From the NCBI RefSeq assembly GCF_030272705.1, contig NZ_JARFYM010000002.1, positions 310,001 through 374,000 on the forward strand: a stretch of DNA of 64,000 bases, read 5' to 3'. The notes beneath the pieces are model-generated. The model saw only the letters and a list, made by a program, of their open reading frames with translations. It ran no database searches and was not told the DNA's origin. The number at the start of each line of letters is the position of its first letter. The first letter of the stretch is position 1. This document shows, one piece after another, positions 18,120-27,078 of this stretch. Source of the stretch: Rhizobium mayense (GTDB lineage: Bacteria; Pseudomonadota; Alphaproteobacteria; Rhizobiales; Rhizobiaceae). The position numbers were made by a program, and so were the translations under genes.

Positions 18120-19180
18120 CCGCGGATACATCTTCTTCTTTTGCGGCCAAGCGGTCGAACGGCTCTGTACTCCTGACGCTGATGAAACTCAGGACCTTCA
18201 TCGCACTCTTCGCCGTGATCATCTTCTTCGCCATCTTCGCGCCGAACTTCACGTCGACGGCCAACATGATCCTGATGTCGAAGCACGTTGCGCTCAACGC
18301 CTTCCTGGCGATGGGCATGACCTTCGTCATCGTCACCGGCGGCATCGACCTCTCGGTCGGCTCGATTGTTGGCCTGTGCGGAATGGTTACCGGCGCGCTC
18401 ATCCTCAACGGCGTCGAATTGCCGATCGGATATACCGTATACTTCAACCTCTATGAGATCGTGCTGATCACCCTTGCCGTCGGTATCGGCTTCGGACTGA
18501 TCAACGGATTGCTCATCACCAAACTCAACGTTGCGCCCTTCATCGCGACGCTTGGAACACTTTATATCGCGCGCGGCATGGCATTGCTGTCCTCTGACGG
18601 CCAGACTTTTCCGAACCTGGTCGGCAGGCCGGAGTTCGATACGACCGGCTTCGATGTCTTTGGCGCGGGAAGGTTGTTCGGCCTCCCCGTCTCCATCTGG
18701 ATTCTCATCGTTCTTGCGCTGATTGCCGCTTATGTCGCCCGGTCGACACCGATCGGCCGGCATATCTTCGCCGTCGGCGGCAACGAGCGCGCCGCGCGCA
18801 TGTCGGGCATTCGCGTCGATCTGGTGAAGATCTTCGTTTACATGTTCTCCGGATTGTGTGCTGCCATCGTCGGCATCGTCATTTCCTCGGAGCTGATGGC
18901 CGCGCATCCGGCGACCGGCGAGAGCTTCGAGCTCAACGCCATTGCCGCGGCCGTCCTCGGCGGTACTTCCATGTCCGGCGGACGCGGCACGATCGGGGGT
19001 ACGATCATCGGCGCCTTCGTCATCGGCATTCTGTCCGATGGCCTAGTGATGATGGGGGTTTCATCCTTCTGGCAGATGGTCATCAAAGGGCTGGTTATCA
19101 TCATCGCCGTTGTTGTCGATCAGGCGCAGCGCCGTCTCCAACAGCGCGTGACACTCATGCAAATGGCAAAGGCAGGTTAA
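18116..19180 (+). CDS. Ribose-type ABC transporter permease (RbsC-like)
   Basis: This 354-residue integral membrane protein has about eight to ten hydrophobic segments (for example FIALFAVIIFFAIFAPNF and MTFVIVTGGIDLSVGSIVGL). The GGIDLSVG and GRHIFAVGGNERAARMSGI motifs are typical of CUT2 permeases, as is the late AVLGGTSMSGGRGTIGGTII segment. It forms the channel with the preceding ATPase. It is followed after two bases by the dehydrogenase gene of the same operon. Confidence 0.9.
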   Translation: MTADTSSSFAAKRSNGSVLLTLMKLRTFIALFAVIIFFAIFAPNFTSTANMILMSKHVALNAFLAMGMTFVIVTGGIDLSVGSIVGLCGMVTGALILNGVELPIGYTVYFNLYEIVLITLAVGIGFGLINGLLITKLNVAPFIATLGTLYIARGMALLSSDGQTFPNLVGRPEFDTTGFDVFGAGRLFGLPVSIWILIVLALIAAYVARSTPIGRHIFAVGGNERAARMSGIRVDLVKIFVYMFSGLCAAIVGIVISSELMAAHPATGESFELNAIAAAVLGGTSMSGGRGTIGGTIIGAFVIGILSDGLVMMGVSSFWQMVIKGLVIIIAVVVDQAQRRLQQRVTLMQMAKAG

Positions 19181-19182
19181 GA

Positions 19183-20217
19183 ATGACGGAACTCAGGGGT
19201 GCGCTCATCGGCTGCGGCTTCTTCGCGGTCAATCAGATGCATGCGTGGAAGGACGTCAAGGGCGCGACGATCGTCGCGATCTGCGATCGCGATCCGGAGC
19301 GATTGAAAATTGTCGGCGATCAGTTCGGCATCGAGCGGCGTTATAGCGACGCGGCAGCTCTTTTCGCCGATGGCGGCTTCGATTTCGTCGATATCGCGAC
19401 AACGGTGCAGAGCCACCGCGCGCTGGTGGAAATGGCGGCGGCCCATAAAGTCCCCGCCATCTGCCAAAAACCGTTTGCAAAAACGTTGAGCGACGCCAGA
19501 GCCATGGTCAAGGCTTGCGCCGACGCTGCGATCCCCTTGATGGTCCACGAGAATTTCCGTTGGCAGACGCCGATACAGGCAGTGAAGAGCATACTTCAAT
19601 CAGGAGTCATCGGCGAGCCGTTCTGGGGCCGCTTCTCCTTCCGCTCCGGCTACGACGTGTTTTCCGGCCAGCCCTACCTCGCCGAAGGCGAACGCTTCAT
19701 CATCGAAGATCTCGGTATCCATACACTCGATATCGCACGCTTCATTTTGGGCGACGTCACGACGCTCACCGCGCGCACCAAACGGGTCAATCCGAAGATC
19801 AAGGGCGAAGATGTCGCGACCATCATGCTCGACCATGAGAATGGAGCAACGTCGATCGTCGACGTAAGCTACGCCACCAAGCTCGCAACGGAGCCCTTTC
19901 CCGAAACGCTGATCGAGATCGACGGTACGTTGGGAACGATCCGGCTCTCGCAGGGCTATCGCCTTGAGGTCAATAGCCCCGAGGGCACGACGATTTCGGA
20001 TGCCTCGCCCAGGCTTCTCCCTTGGGCTTCCCGCCCATGGCACAATATCCAGGAAAGTGTGCTGGCCATCCAGCAGCACTGGACGGACCGCCTCGCATCG
20101 GGCGGCGAAACGTCCACATCGGGCGCGGACAATCTGAAGACCTTCGCCCTTGTCGAAGCGGCCTATGACAGTGCTGCTAACGGCAGGACGGTCGATATTG
20201 GAGCAATGCTGCGATGA
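19183..20217 (+). CDS. apsD: Gfo/Idh/MocA dehydrogenase, probable D-apiose dehydrogenase
   Basis: This 344-residue dehydrogenase has the N-terminal NAD(P) fold (ALIGCGFFAVNQMH, residues 7-20) and the family's Lys in CQKPFAK (Lys96). Its C-terminal beta-sheet domain includes IIEDLGIHTLDIARF. In the oxidative pathway ApsD oxidises D-apiose to D-apionolactone. The assignment rests on the family plus its place between the importer and the lactonase gene, with which it overlaps by four bases. Related family members oxidise other sugars, so the exact substrate should be treated as probable. Confidence 0.78.
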   Translation: MTELRGALIGCGFFAVNQMHAWKDVKGATIVAICDRDPERLKIVGDQFGIERRYSDAAALFADGGFDFVDIATTVQSHRALVEMAAAHKVPAICQKPFAKTLSDARAMVKACADAAIPLMVHENFRWQTPIQAVKSILQSGVIGEPFWGRFSFRSGYDVFSGQPYLAEGERFIIEDLGIHTLDIARFILGDVTTLTARTKRVNPKIKGEDVATIMLDHENGATSIVDVSYATKLATEPFPETLIEIDGTLGTIRLSQGYRLEVNSPEGTTISDASPRLLPWASRPWHNIQESVLAIQQHWTDRLASGGETSTSGADNLKTFALVEAAYDSAANGRTVDIGAMLR

Positions 20218-22097
20218 CCGCTGCGATCGACCCATTTCAACTCTATGGGACGCGTGAGACCGAAGTTCCGCCGCAGCGGCTCACCGCCGGCAGGCTTGCG
20301 GTCGATTTCAAGGACGGTAGTCTCCGCACGATCACCTATGACGGAACCGAGGTGCTCCGCGCTGTCTCCTATCTCGTGCGCGACCGCGATTGGGGTACCT
20401 ACGCCCCGCGGATATCGGACCTGACGATCGATCAGCGCGACGATGCATTTTCCGTGGGTTACCTTGCACATTGCGCTGGCCCTGATGACACAGACCTCGA
20501 AATCCGCGTGCAAATCTCAGCCGAGGCCGGAGGTGCTGTGGTCTTTGAAGCGGAAGCGCTATCCAAAACCGGCTTCGAGACGAACCGCTGCGGGTTCTGT
20601 ATCCTTCATCCGATCGTCGGCGTAGCGGGTACGCCGGTCTCGGTAGAACATGTTGACGATCGTTGCGAGGACACGCGTTTTCCCGATCTCATCGAGCCAT
20701 GGCAACCCTTCAAGGATATGCGCGCGATCACGCATACCGTCATGCCGCATGTCACGGCCGAATGCCGGATGGAAGGCGATACCTTCGAGATGGAAGACCA
20801 GCGCAACTGGTCGGATGCCTCCTATAAGACCTATGTCCGCCCCCTCGCGCTGCCCTGGCCTTATCAAATACCGGCCAACCAAGCCGTCAGACAGCGGATC
20901 GTCCTCAAGATCGCCGACAAGCGCGAGGCATTGACTGCTCCTGCATCCGTCTCGTCTGGCGGGCGAGCAGTCACGATCACGACGGGCGACAAGAGCGGCA
21001 AGATGCCATCGATCGGGCTGATCATCACGCCGGAAGAGGCGAAGGCCACGCTCGGAGCCCGTGACGCCTTGGCGGAGATCGGGCCGCAGGAATTGCTCTT
21101 TCATTTCGATCCGAATGCCGGTCATGACACGGCTGCCTTCAAGACATTCAGTGCCATCGCAAGGCTCCATGCCGGCACGTCGACTCTCGAAATCGCGTTG
21201 CCGTGCCGGCAGTCGCCGCTTGCCGAAGCGCAGGAAATCGCGGCTTGGATGCAGGCGGCAGGTTTCAAACCGGACGCGATCATCATATCCGCTTCCGTCG
21301 ACCGGCAATCGACCCCTCCGGGCAGTCAATGGCCGGAGTGCCCGCCGCTTGAAGAGATCTATGCGGCCGCTCATGCAGCATTTCCGGGTGTGCGGCTTGG
21401 CGGTGGCATGCTCAGCTACTTCACGGAGCTCAATCGCAAGCGCGTCCCTTCCGGACCGCTCGATTTCGTCACCCATTGCACCAACCCGATCATACACGCG
21501 GCCGATGACCTCAGCGTCATGCAGACGCTCGAAGCACTGCCGTTTATCACACGGTCGGTGCGCGCCATCTACGGCGACAAGCCCTACCGCATCGGACCCT
21601 CGACCATCCCGATGCGCCAGAACCCTTATGGTAGCCGGACGATGGACAATCCCGCCGGTGGGCGCATTCCGATGGCAAACACGGATCCCCGGCACAATGG
21701 TCGTTTCGCGGAAGCTTTCGCACTTGGCTATGCAGCCAAAGTGCTCGACGCTGGGCTGGAATGCCTGACGCTTTCGGCGTTGACGGGGCCGTTCGGCGTG
21801 ATGGCCGGCGAGAATGAACCGTCTCCGGCCGGCGGCAGGCGCCCGCTCTTCAACACGGTCGCTACGCTTGCCCGTCTTGCCGGCGGCCAACGGCAGGAGT
21901 GCGTGTCATCCGATCCGACTGCCATCCTTGCGTTCGTCGCGGCGCCGGCTGACGGAGTACCGCAATTGCTGCTGGTGAACATCACAGCCACGCCACAACA
22001 GGTCGAACTGGGATCCTTCACCCCAGCCGAGAAACTCGAGAGCGGGAGCCACGCGCTCGCGCCTTTTGCCGTTGCTTCGATCACGCTGAAGGATTGA
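20214..22097 (+). CDS. apnL: D-apionate lactonase
   Basis: This 627-residue cytoplasmic protein has no signal peptide. It has an N-terminal beta-rich part (residues 1 to about 225), a central part with a barrel-like alternation (GGGMLSYFTELNRKRVPSG, then FVTHCTNPIIHAADDLSVMQ) and a small C-terminal beta domain. Length and layout match the D-apionate lactonase family, which opens D-apionolactone to D-apionate. The start overlaps the dehydrogenase stop (ATGA), which is strong evidence for consecutive steps. I know no short catalytic signature to cite here. Confidence 0.75.
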   Translation: MTAAIDPFQLYGTRETEVPPQRLTAGRLAVDFKDGSLRTITYDGTEVLRAVSYLVRDRDWGTYAPRISDLTIDQRDDAFSVGYLAHCAGPDDTDLEIRVQISAEAGGAVVFEAEALSKTGFETNRCGFCILHPIVGVAGTPVSVEHVDDRCEDTRFPDLIEPWQPFKDMRAITHTVMPHVTAECRMEGDTFEMEDQRNWSDASYKTYVRPLALPWPYQIPANQAVRQRIVLKIADKREALTAPASVSSGGRAVTITTGDKSGKMPSIGLIITPEEAKATLGARDALAEIGPQELLFHFDPNAGHDTAAFKTFSAIARLHAGTSTLEIALPCRQSPLAEAQEIAAWMQAAGFKPDAIIISASVDRQSTPPGSQWPECPPLEEIYAAAHAAFPGVRLGGGMLSYFTELNRKRVPSGPLDFVTHCTNPIIHAADDLSVMQTLEALPFITRSVRAIYGDKPYRIGPSTIPMRQNPYGSRTMDNPAGGRIPMANTDPRHNGRFAEAFALGYAAKVLDAGLECLTLSALTGPFGVMAGENEPSPAGGRRPLFNTVATLARLAGGQRQECVSSDPTAILAFVAAPADGVPQLLLVNITATPQQVELGSFTPAEKLESGSHALAPFAVASITLKD

Positions 22098-22155
22098 CCT
22101 GACACCCGAGAAGCGCAACTTAGTCTTCCGAATCGAGATGAGCTGGAGGACTGGC

Positions 22156-23175
22156 GTGAAGACAAAGAAGCTTATCAATGACGGCGCAGCCGCCGTGGAC
22201 GAAATGCTGGCGGGCATTCTGGCCGCTCATCCCCGCCACGTGCGCGCCGTCGAAGGATCGCCGCGATCGATCGTTGCAATTGAGGGGCCGCGGCCCGGCA
22301 AGGTTGGGATGGTCGTCGGCGGCGGGTCAGGCCACGAGCCAACCTTCCTAGGCTATGTCGGCAAAGGGCTTGCCGATGCGGCAGCGATCGGAAATGTCTT
22401 TGCCTCTCCGCCACCGGACCCGATCATCGAATGCGCCAAGGCGGTCGATGGCGGTGCCGGCGTCCTGTTCTTGTATGGCAATTATGCCGGCGATGTCATG
22501 AATTTCGATATGGCGGCCGAGATGCTCGCCATGGATGACATCGAGGTCCGCACCGTGCTGACGACCGACGACGTCGCCTCCGCTCCCATCGACCAACGGG
22601 ACCGCCGGCGCGGCGTCGCCGGTAATGTTTTTGTCTTCAAGGCCGCCGGTGCGGCCTGCGATCTGATGTACAGCCTGGACGAAGTGGTGCGGATCGCGCG
22701 ATGGGCAAATGACCGCACCTTCACGATGGGCGTTGCGCTATCGCCCTGCTCGCTGCCTCAGACGCTGAAGCCGAATTTTCAGCTTGGCGACGACGAAATG
22801 GAAATCGGCATGGGCATTCATGGCGAGCCGGGCGTTGCCCGCGGTCCGCTGAAGTCCGCCGATCAGGTAACCGCGGAACTGCTCGATAAAATCCTCGGCG
22901 AGATGAAACCCGTACGAGGCGACCGGGTGGCCGTGCTTGTCAACTCGCTCGGCTCGACGCCGTTGATGGAGCTCTACATCATGATGCGGAAGGTCAAGAT
23001 GATGCTCGACGCAGCGGGCGTAGAGATCCATTTGTCGCTGGTTGGCAATTACTGCACGTCGCTGGAGATGGCCGGCGCCTCGATCACGCTGATGCATTTG
23101 GACGACGAATTGCAGCGACTGATCGACCATCCCTGCGATTGCGCCATGTTCCGTTCGGGCGAAGCAAGCCGATGA
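22156..23175 (+). CDS. dhaK: Dihydroxyacetone kinase subunit DhaK-like
   Basis: This 339-residue protein has the DhaK substrate domain: MVVGGGSGHEPTFLGYVGKG near residues 52-71 and the covalent substrate His222 in GIHGEPG. The start is a GTG with GGAGG six bases upstream; the ATG at 22138 lacks a ribosome-binding site. DhaK binds a short ketose through the histidine, and DhaL supplies the phosphate. No DhaM is encoded here, so phosphate comes from ATP rather than the PTS. In this operon the substrate may be L-erythrulose, dihydroxyacetone or a related product of apiose breakdown. Confidence 0.85.
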   Translation: MKTKKLINDGAAAVDEMLAGILAAHPRHVRAVEGSPRSIVAIEGPRPGKVGMVVGGGSGHEPTFLGYVGKGLADAAAIGNVFASPPPDPIIECAKAVDGGAGVLFLYGNYAGDVMNFDMAAEMLAMDDIEVRTVLTTDDVASAPIDQRDRRRGVAGNVFVFKAAGAACDLMYSLDEVVRIARWANDRTFTMGVALSPCSLPQTLKPNFQLGDDEMEIGMGIHGEPGVARGPLKSADQVTAELLDKILGEMKPVRGDRVAVLVNSLGSTPLMELYIMMRKVKMMLDAAGVEIHLSLVGNYCTSLEMAGASITLMHLDDELQRLIDHPCDCAMFRSGEASR

Positions 23176-23816
23176 CCAAGACAATTACCGTCGACGATCT
23201 AAAATCGCTTCTGAACCTTATCGCGGAGGCGATGACGCGCGAAAAGAGCCGTTTGTGCGAGCTCGACGGCGTCATTGGCGATGCCGATCATGGCATCGCC
23301 ATGGAGCTTGGATTTTCGGCCGCAGCCCAAGCGGCTGCGGCGCTGGATCCGGCGACATCGGACCCCACGCTCGTCTTCAATACGGCTGCGAAGGCTTTTT
23401 TGAATGCCGTTGGCGCGTCCTCCGGCCCTCTCTACGCAACCGCCTTGATGCGCGCGGGTGCCTCGGCAAAAGGAAAGTCATCCCTAACCGATGATGACGT
23501 GGTCGAGGTTTTCGTAGCCTTTGCCAAAGGCATTCAGGACCGTGGCAAGGCCGAGGTTGGGGAAAAGACGATGGTCGACGCCTGGGCGCCCGCGGCCGCC
23601 GCCTGTCGGGCTGCGCGGGAAAAAGGAATGCCGCTCGCGACCTGTCTTTCGGACGCTCTGGTCGCCGCGGAAGCAGGGACGGAAGCAACTAAGGATATGG
23701 TCGCCACAAAAGGGCGCTCGTCCAGGCTTGGAGAGCGCGCCTTAGGGCACATCGATCCGGGCGCCGCCTCAGCAACCGTCGTCGTCTCGTGCTTCCAGGC
23801 CTTCTTCTCACCTTAA
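23172..23816 (+). CDS. dhaL: Dihydroxyacetone kinase subunit DhaL-like (ATP-binding)
   Basis: This 214-residue all-helical nucleotide-binding subunit has the Mg-ADP aspartates in DGVIGDADHG (canonical DGxxGDGDHG) near residues 31-40, then GASSGPLYATAL and a C-terminal HIDPGAASATVV loop. The ATG overlaps the dhaK stop codon. It is the last gene of the long apiose operon. A new operator (site C) and a new operon follow at once. Confidence 0.85.
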   Translation: MTKTITVDDLKSLLNLIAEAMTREKSRLCELDGVIGDADHGIAMELGFSAAAQAAAALDPATSDPTLVFNTAAKAFLNAVGASSGPLYATALMRAGASAKGKSSLTDDDVVEVFVAFAKGIQDRGKAEVGEKTMVDAWAPAAAACRAAREKGMPLATCLSDALVAAEAGTEATKDMVATKGRSSRLGERALGHIDPGAASATVVVSCFQAFFSP

Positions 23817-23826
23817 TGATGATGAG

Positions 23827-23838
23827 CTCATCATACCA
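23827..23838 (-). promoter_or_regulatory. Candidate NanR-like operator, site C
   Basis: CTCATCATACCA differs from sites A and B at a single base. It lies 63 bases before the start of the binding-protein gene at 23901 and just after the dhaL stop. A TTGACA begins at 23841, as could be a -35 element partly covered by a bound regulator. It ties the second transporter to the same regulator as the apiose genes. Confidence 0.55.
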
Positions 23839-23900
23839 GTTGACATGTGCCGGCTGATTTGACAAAACCGCCCTCAGCATTGTTCAGAGGAGGACGGGAA

Positions 23901-25154
23901 ATGCTCATCAACTCCAAATATGCGAAACGATTTGCCGCGATCGCGATTGCCGCGGCAGCTTTTGCGGCAACGAGTGTCAAGGCGCAGGACCTGACGCTTT
24001 GGACGCTCAATTTCGACAACGACGCCGCAAACACCGCGCTGAAAAAAGTGGCGACGGATTTCGAGGCCGCCAACCCCGGAACGCACATCGAAATCGTGCA
24101 GCGCGCGGTCGATGAGCACAAGACCGCCCTTCGCGTAGCAGCCGGCTCCAGCAAGGGACCCGATATTTATTTCAGCTGGGCGGGGCTTGGCCTTGGCGGC
24201 GAATACGTGAAGGCCGGCCTGTCGCTGCCGCTGGATAAATATTACACGCAGTATAAGTGGGCCGACGAGCTGCTTCCCTCCGCCGCCGCATTCGCCGACC
24301 TCTATGCGGGCGGCAAGCATGGCGTCCCTTTCACCTTCAAGGGCGAGGCGGTCTACTACAACAAGAAGCTGTTCCAGCAGGCAGGCATTACCGAAGAGCC
24401 GAAAACCTATGAGGAACTCCTTGCAGCTGCGGAGAAGCTGAAAGCCGCCGGAATTCCGGCCTTCACCTTCGGCGGCTCGGTCAACTGGCACGTCATGCGC
24501 CTGATGGACGTCATCCTGGAGACCAAGTGCGGTGCCGAAAAGCACGACGCGCTGATGGCGATGAAGACGGACTGGACGAAGGAGCCTTGCGCGACAGAAG
24601 CCTTCACCGAGTTTGCCAAGTGGACAAAGGACTATACGCTGCAGCCCTTCATGGGGATCGACAACAAGCAGTCCTACAGCCTGTTCACAGCCGGTCGCGC
24701 CGCGATGATGCTCGAGGGAGACTGGCTTGTCAGCCAGTTGGAAGGCAGCGGCGCCAACCTCGACGACTATGGAATTTTCCCGTTCCCGACGAACACCAAT
24801 CGCCTCTACGGGTTCGCCGAATACAATTATGTGAGCACGAAGAGCAAAGATCCTGATCTGGCTGCGAAATTCCTGGACTATTTCCTGTCGACCAAGGTCC
24901 AGCAGGATCTGGTTGGGCAGATCAGTTCGACTTCGGTCAACAAGAACGTCCAGTATGCCAATCTGAAGCCGCTGGAGGCGAAATGGCTGGATATCTTCAA
25001 GAACTACGGCAAGGTCTATATGAACGGCGACCAGGCATTCCCGCTTGACGTGACGACCGAATATTTCCGCGTCATCAACGACGTCGCGGCCGGAAATATC
25101 GAGCCGGCCGATGCCGCCAAGCAGCTGCAGGCCTTCATCGCAGGTCGAACCTGA
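23901..25154 (+). CDS. ABC oligosaccharide-binding protein (family 1), probable apioside receptor
   Basis: This 417-residue periplasmic receptor of the maltose/oligosaccharide type has a signal peptide ending VKA-QD. The motifs DLTLWTLNFDNDAAN, GVPFTFKGEAVYYNKKLFQQ and GRAAMMLEGDWLVSQL are typical of family 1 binding proteins. The start at 23901 has GAGGAGG upstream. With two permeases, an ATPase and a DUF4038 glycosidase in the same operon it probably captures a small plant glycoside carrying apiose. A 14-bp hairpin follows its stop codon. Confidence 0.85.
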   Translation: MLINSKYAKRFAAIAIAAAAFAATSVKAQDLTLWTLNFDNDAANTALKKVATDFEAANPGTHIEIVQRAVDEHKTALRVAAGSSKGPDIYFSWAGLGLGGEYVKAGLSLPLDKYYTQYKWADELLPSAAAFADLYAGGKHGVPFTFKGEAVYYNKKLFQQAGITEEPKTYEELLAAAEKLKAAGIPAFTFGGSVNWHVMRLMDVILETKCGAEKHDALMAMKTDWTKEPCATEAFTEFAKWTKDYTLQPFMGIDNKQSYSLFTAGRAAMMLEGDWLVSQLEGSGANLDDYGIFPFPTNTNRLYGFAEYNYVSTKSKDPDLAAKFLDYFLSTKVQQDLVGQISSTSVNKNVQYANLKPLEAKWLDIFKNYGKVYMNGDQAFPLDVTTEYFRVINDVAAGNIEPADAAKQLQAFIAGRT

Positions 25155-25170
25155 GTCCTCCCAGGACACC

Positions 25171-25201
25171 GGTCAGCCCCGATTGTCAATCGGGGCTGAC
25201 C
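25171..25201 (+). terminator. Strong 14-bp hairpin after the binding-protein gene
   Basis: GGTCAGCCCCGATT and its exact complement AATCGGGGCTGACC form a 14-bp stem with a GTC loop. There is no U-run. In binding-protein operons such structures stabilise the upstream mRNA so the receptor is made in excess over the permeases. Confidence 0.6.
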
Positions 25202-25250
25202 GTTATCAGACCCAAATGCCCATGCGCACGCCGCCGGCCGTCCGGAGCAG

Positions 25251-26156
25251 ATGAGAATGTCATTGCGAAATCGAACACATGACCCCCGCGTCCAGGCATT
25301 CCTACTGCTCGCCCCGGCCATGGCAATTTACGCGATCTTTGCGCTCTATCCGATGCTGAATGTCGCGATCCTGAGCTTCCAGAAATGGAACGGGCTCGAT
25401 CCACAGCGTCCCTTCGTTGGCCTCGCGAATTATCAGTATATCTTCGCGCACGACCCGGTTTTTTGGGTCGCCTTCAAGAACACGGTCATCTGGACCATCA
25501 TGTGCCTGGTGTTCCCGCCGATGGTGGGGCTTCTTTTGGCGCTGAGCCTCAATCAGAAGATCTTCGGCCGCAACACGTTCCGCGCCATTTTCTATCTGCC
25601 GGTCATCATCGCGCCGATCGCCGTCGCGACCATGTGGAAATGGATGTACGATCCATTCTTCGGCCTTTTCAACGAAATGCTGACATCCATGGGCCTCCAG
25701 CGCTGGATCAAGGACTGGCTGGGCGACCGCAACATTGCGCTTTATTCGGTCTTCGTCGCCTATCTCTGGCAATCGGTCGGCTTTTCCATGGTTCTCTTCC
25801 TGGCGGGGCTGCAGAATGTCTCGCAGTCTCTGGTCGAGGCGGCCCGCATCGACGGCGCTGGGCGCTGGGCCGTCTTCAAGCACGTTACCCTTCCCGCGCT
25901 GCGTCCGACGATCACGATCGTGCTGGTGTTGTCCATCATCTCATCGCTCAAGGCCTTCGACATCGTCTACGGCCTGACCGGCGGGGGTCCCGCGCAGTCC
26001 ACCCAGATGCTAGCGCTCTGGGCGTTTACGCAGGCCATGCAGATCTTCGATTTTGGCCGCGGCGCAGCAATCTCGGTGGTGCTGCTGCTGATCACCATCG
26101 CCATCGTCGTTCCCTACCTGCGATGGACGCAGAAGCATGAGGAGGCCGAGCAATGA
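25251..26156 (+). CDS. ABC sugar transporter permease (MalF/UgpA-like)
   Basis: This 301-residue membrane protein has six predicted segments, starting FLLLAPAMAIYAIFALYPML. The EAA loop reads EAARIDGAGRWAVFKHVTLPAL, the contact site for the ATPase. ATG 25251 and ATG 25257 are both possible; the GGAG spacing fits the second slightly better. It forms the heterodimeric channel with the next permease, whose start overlaps its stop. Confidence 0.9.
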   Translation: MRMSLRNRTHDPRVQAFLLLAPAMAIYAIFALYPMLNVAILSFQKWNGLDPQRPFVGLANYQYIFAHDPVFWVAFKNTVIWTIMCLVFPPMVGLLLALSLNQKIFGRNTFRAIFYLPVIIAPIAVATMWKWMYDPFFGLFNEMLTSMGLQRWIKDWLGDRNIALYSVFVAYLWQSVGFSMVLFLAGLQNVSQSLVEAARIDGAGRWAVFKHVTLPALRPTITIVLVLSIISSLKAFDIVYGLTGGGPAQSTQMLALWAFTQAMQIFDFGRGAAISVVLLLITIAIVVPYLRWTQKHEEAEQ

Positions 26157-27040
26157 CCGCGACGTCAGCCGAACCCATTGCCGCCACGTTCGATACGGCT
26201 GCCGTCGGCAAGCCCAGACGCGATCCAATCCTGATTGGCTTGTGGATCGCGCTTATCCTCGTCGCGCTGATCTGGGTCGCACCCTTCGTCTTCATCGTTT
26301 TCACATCGTTGAAGACGAAAGCCGCGGTGACCAGCACCGGCGCCTTCATGCCGCCTGTTCATCTTGCCTTCGAGAATTACGGCAACGCCTGGAGCCGCGG
26401 AAATTTCGCCAGCACTTTCTTCAACAGCGTCATCATCACGGTCATCAAGGTTCCGCTGGGACTGGCGCTATCGGCAATGGCGGCCTATGCGATCGCCAAG
26501 ATACCGTTGAAGAGCGGCAAGGCATTGCTTCTTCTCGTCGTGTTCGGCACGATGATCCCATTCCAGGTCATGCTGGCGCCGCTCTTCACGCTCGTCAATT
26601 CGCTGGGCCTCATTGATACCTATCCCGGCGTCATCCTGCCCTATATCGCCTTCGGCGTCCCCTATCAGGTCTTCATCCTGCACGGCTTCTTCAAGGGCAT
26701 TCCGAAGGAGTTGTCGGAAGCCGCTCTCATCGACGGTGCGAGCCATTTCACGATCTTCCGCAGGATATTCCTGCCGGTTTGCCTGCCGGTGCTCGCCGCT
26801 CTCCTGATCCTGGATTTCGTTTCGACCTGGAACGAATTCGCCATGGCGCTGGTGCTTCTGCAGGATCAGCACATGTGGACGCTGCCGCTCGGGCTGATGT
26901 CCTTCCAGGGGCAGTTTTCCAGCGACTATGGCCAGCTCAACGCGGCGATCGTCATGACCGTGCTGCCGGCAACGCTCGTCTACCTCATCTTTCAGCGATA
27001 TTTCGTCTCCGGCCTCACCTCCGGCGCCGTCAAGGGCTGA
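26153..27040 (+). CDS. ABC sugar transporter permease (MalG/UgpE-like)
   Basis: This 295-residue partner permease has a long N-terminal segment before the first membrane helix (LIGLWIALILVALIWVAPFV). It has the EAA loop ELSEAALIDGASHFTIFRRI with the conserved Gly, and a C-terminal RYFVSGLTSGAVKG tail normal for MalG-type subunits. Translation is coupled to the preceding gene by an ATGA overlap. The glycosidase gene starts 38 bases after its stop with its own GAGGAG site. Confidence 0.9.
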   Translation: MTATSAEPIAATFDTAAVGKPRRDPILIGLWIALILVALIWVAPFVFIVFTSLKTKAAVTSTGAFMPPVHLAFENYGNAWSRGNFASTFFNSVIITVIKVPLGLALSAMAAYAIAKIPLKSGKALLLLVVFGTMIPFQVMLAPLFTLVNSLGLIDTYPGVILPYIAFGVPYQVFILHGFFKGIPKELSEAALIDGASHFTIFRRIFLPVCLPVLAALLILDFVSTWNEFAMALVLLQDQHMWTLPLGLMSFQGQFSSDYGQLNAAIVMTVLPATLVYLIFQRYFVSGLTSGAVKG

Positions 27041-27078
27041 TCAATCACCTATTCGGCAAGTCTTTCGAGGAGAATATC

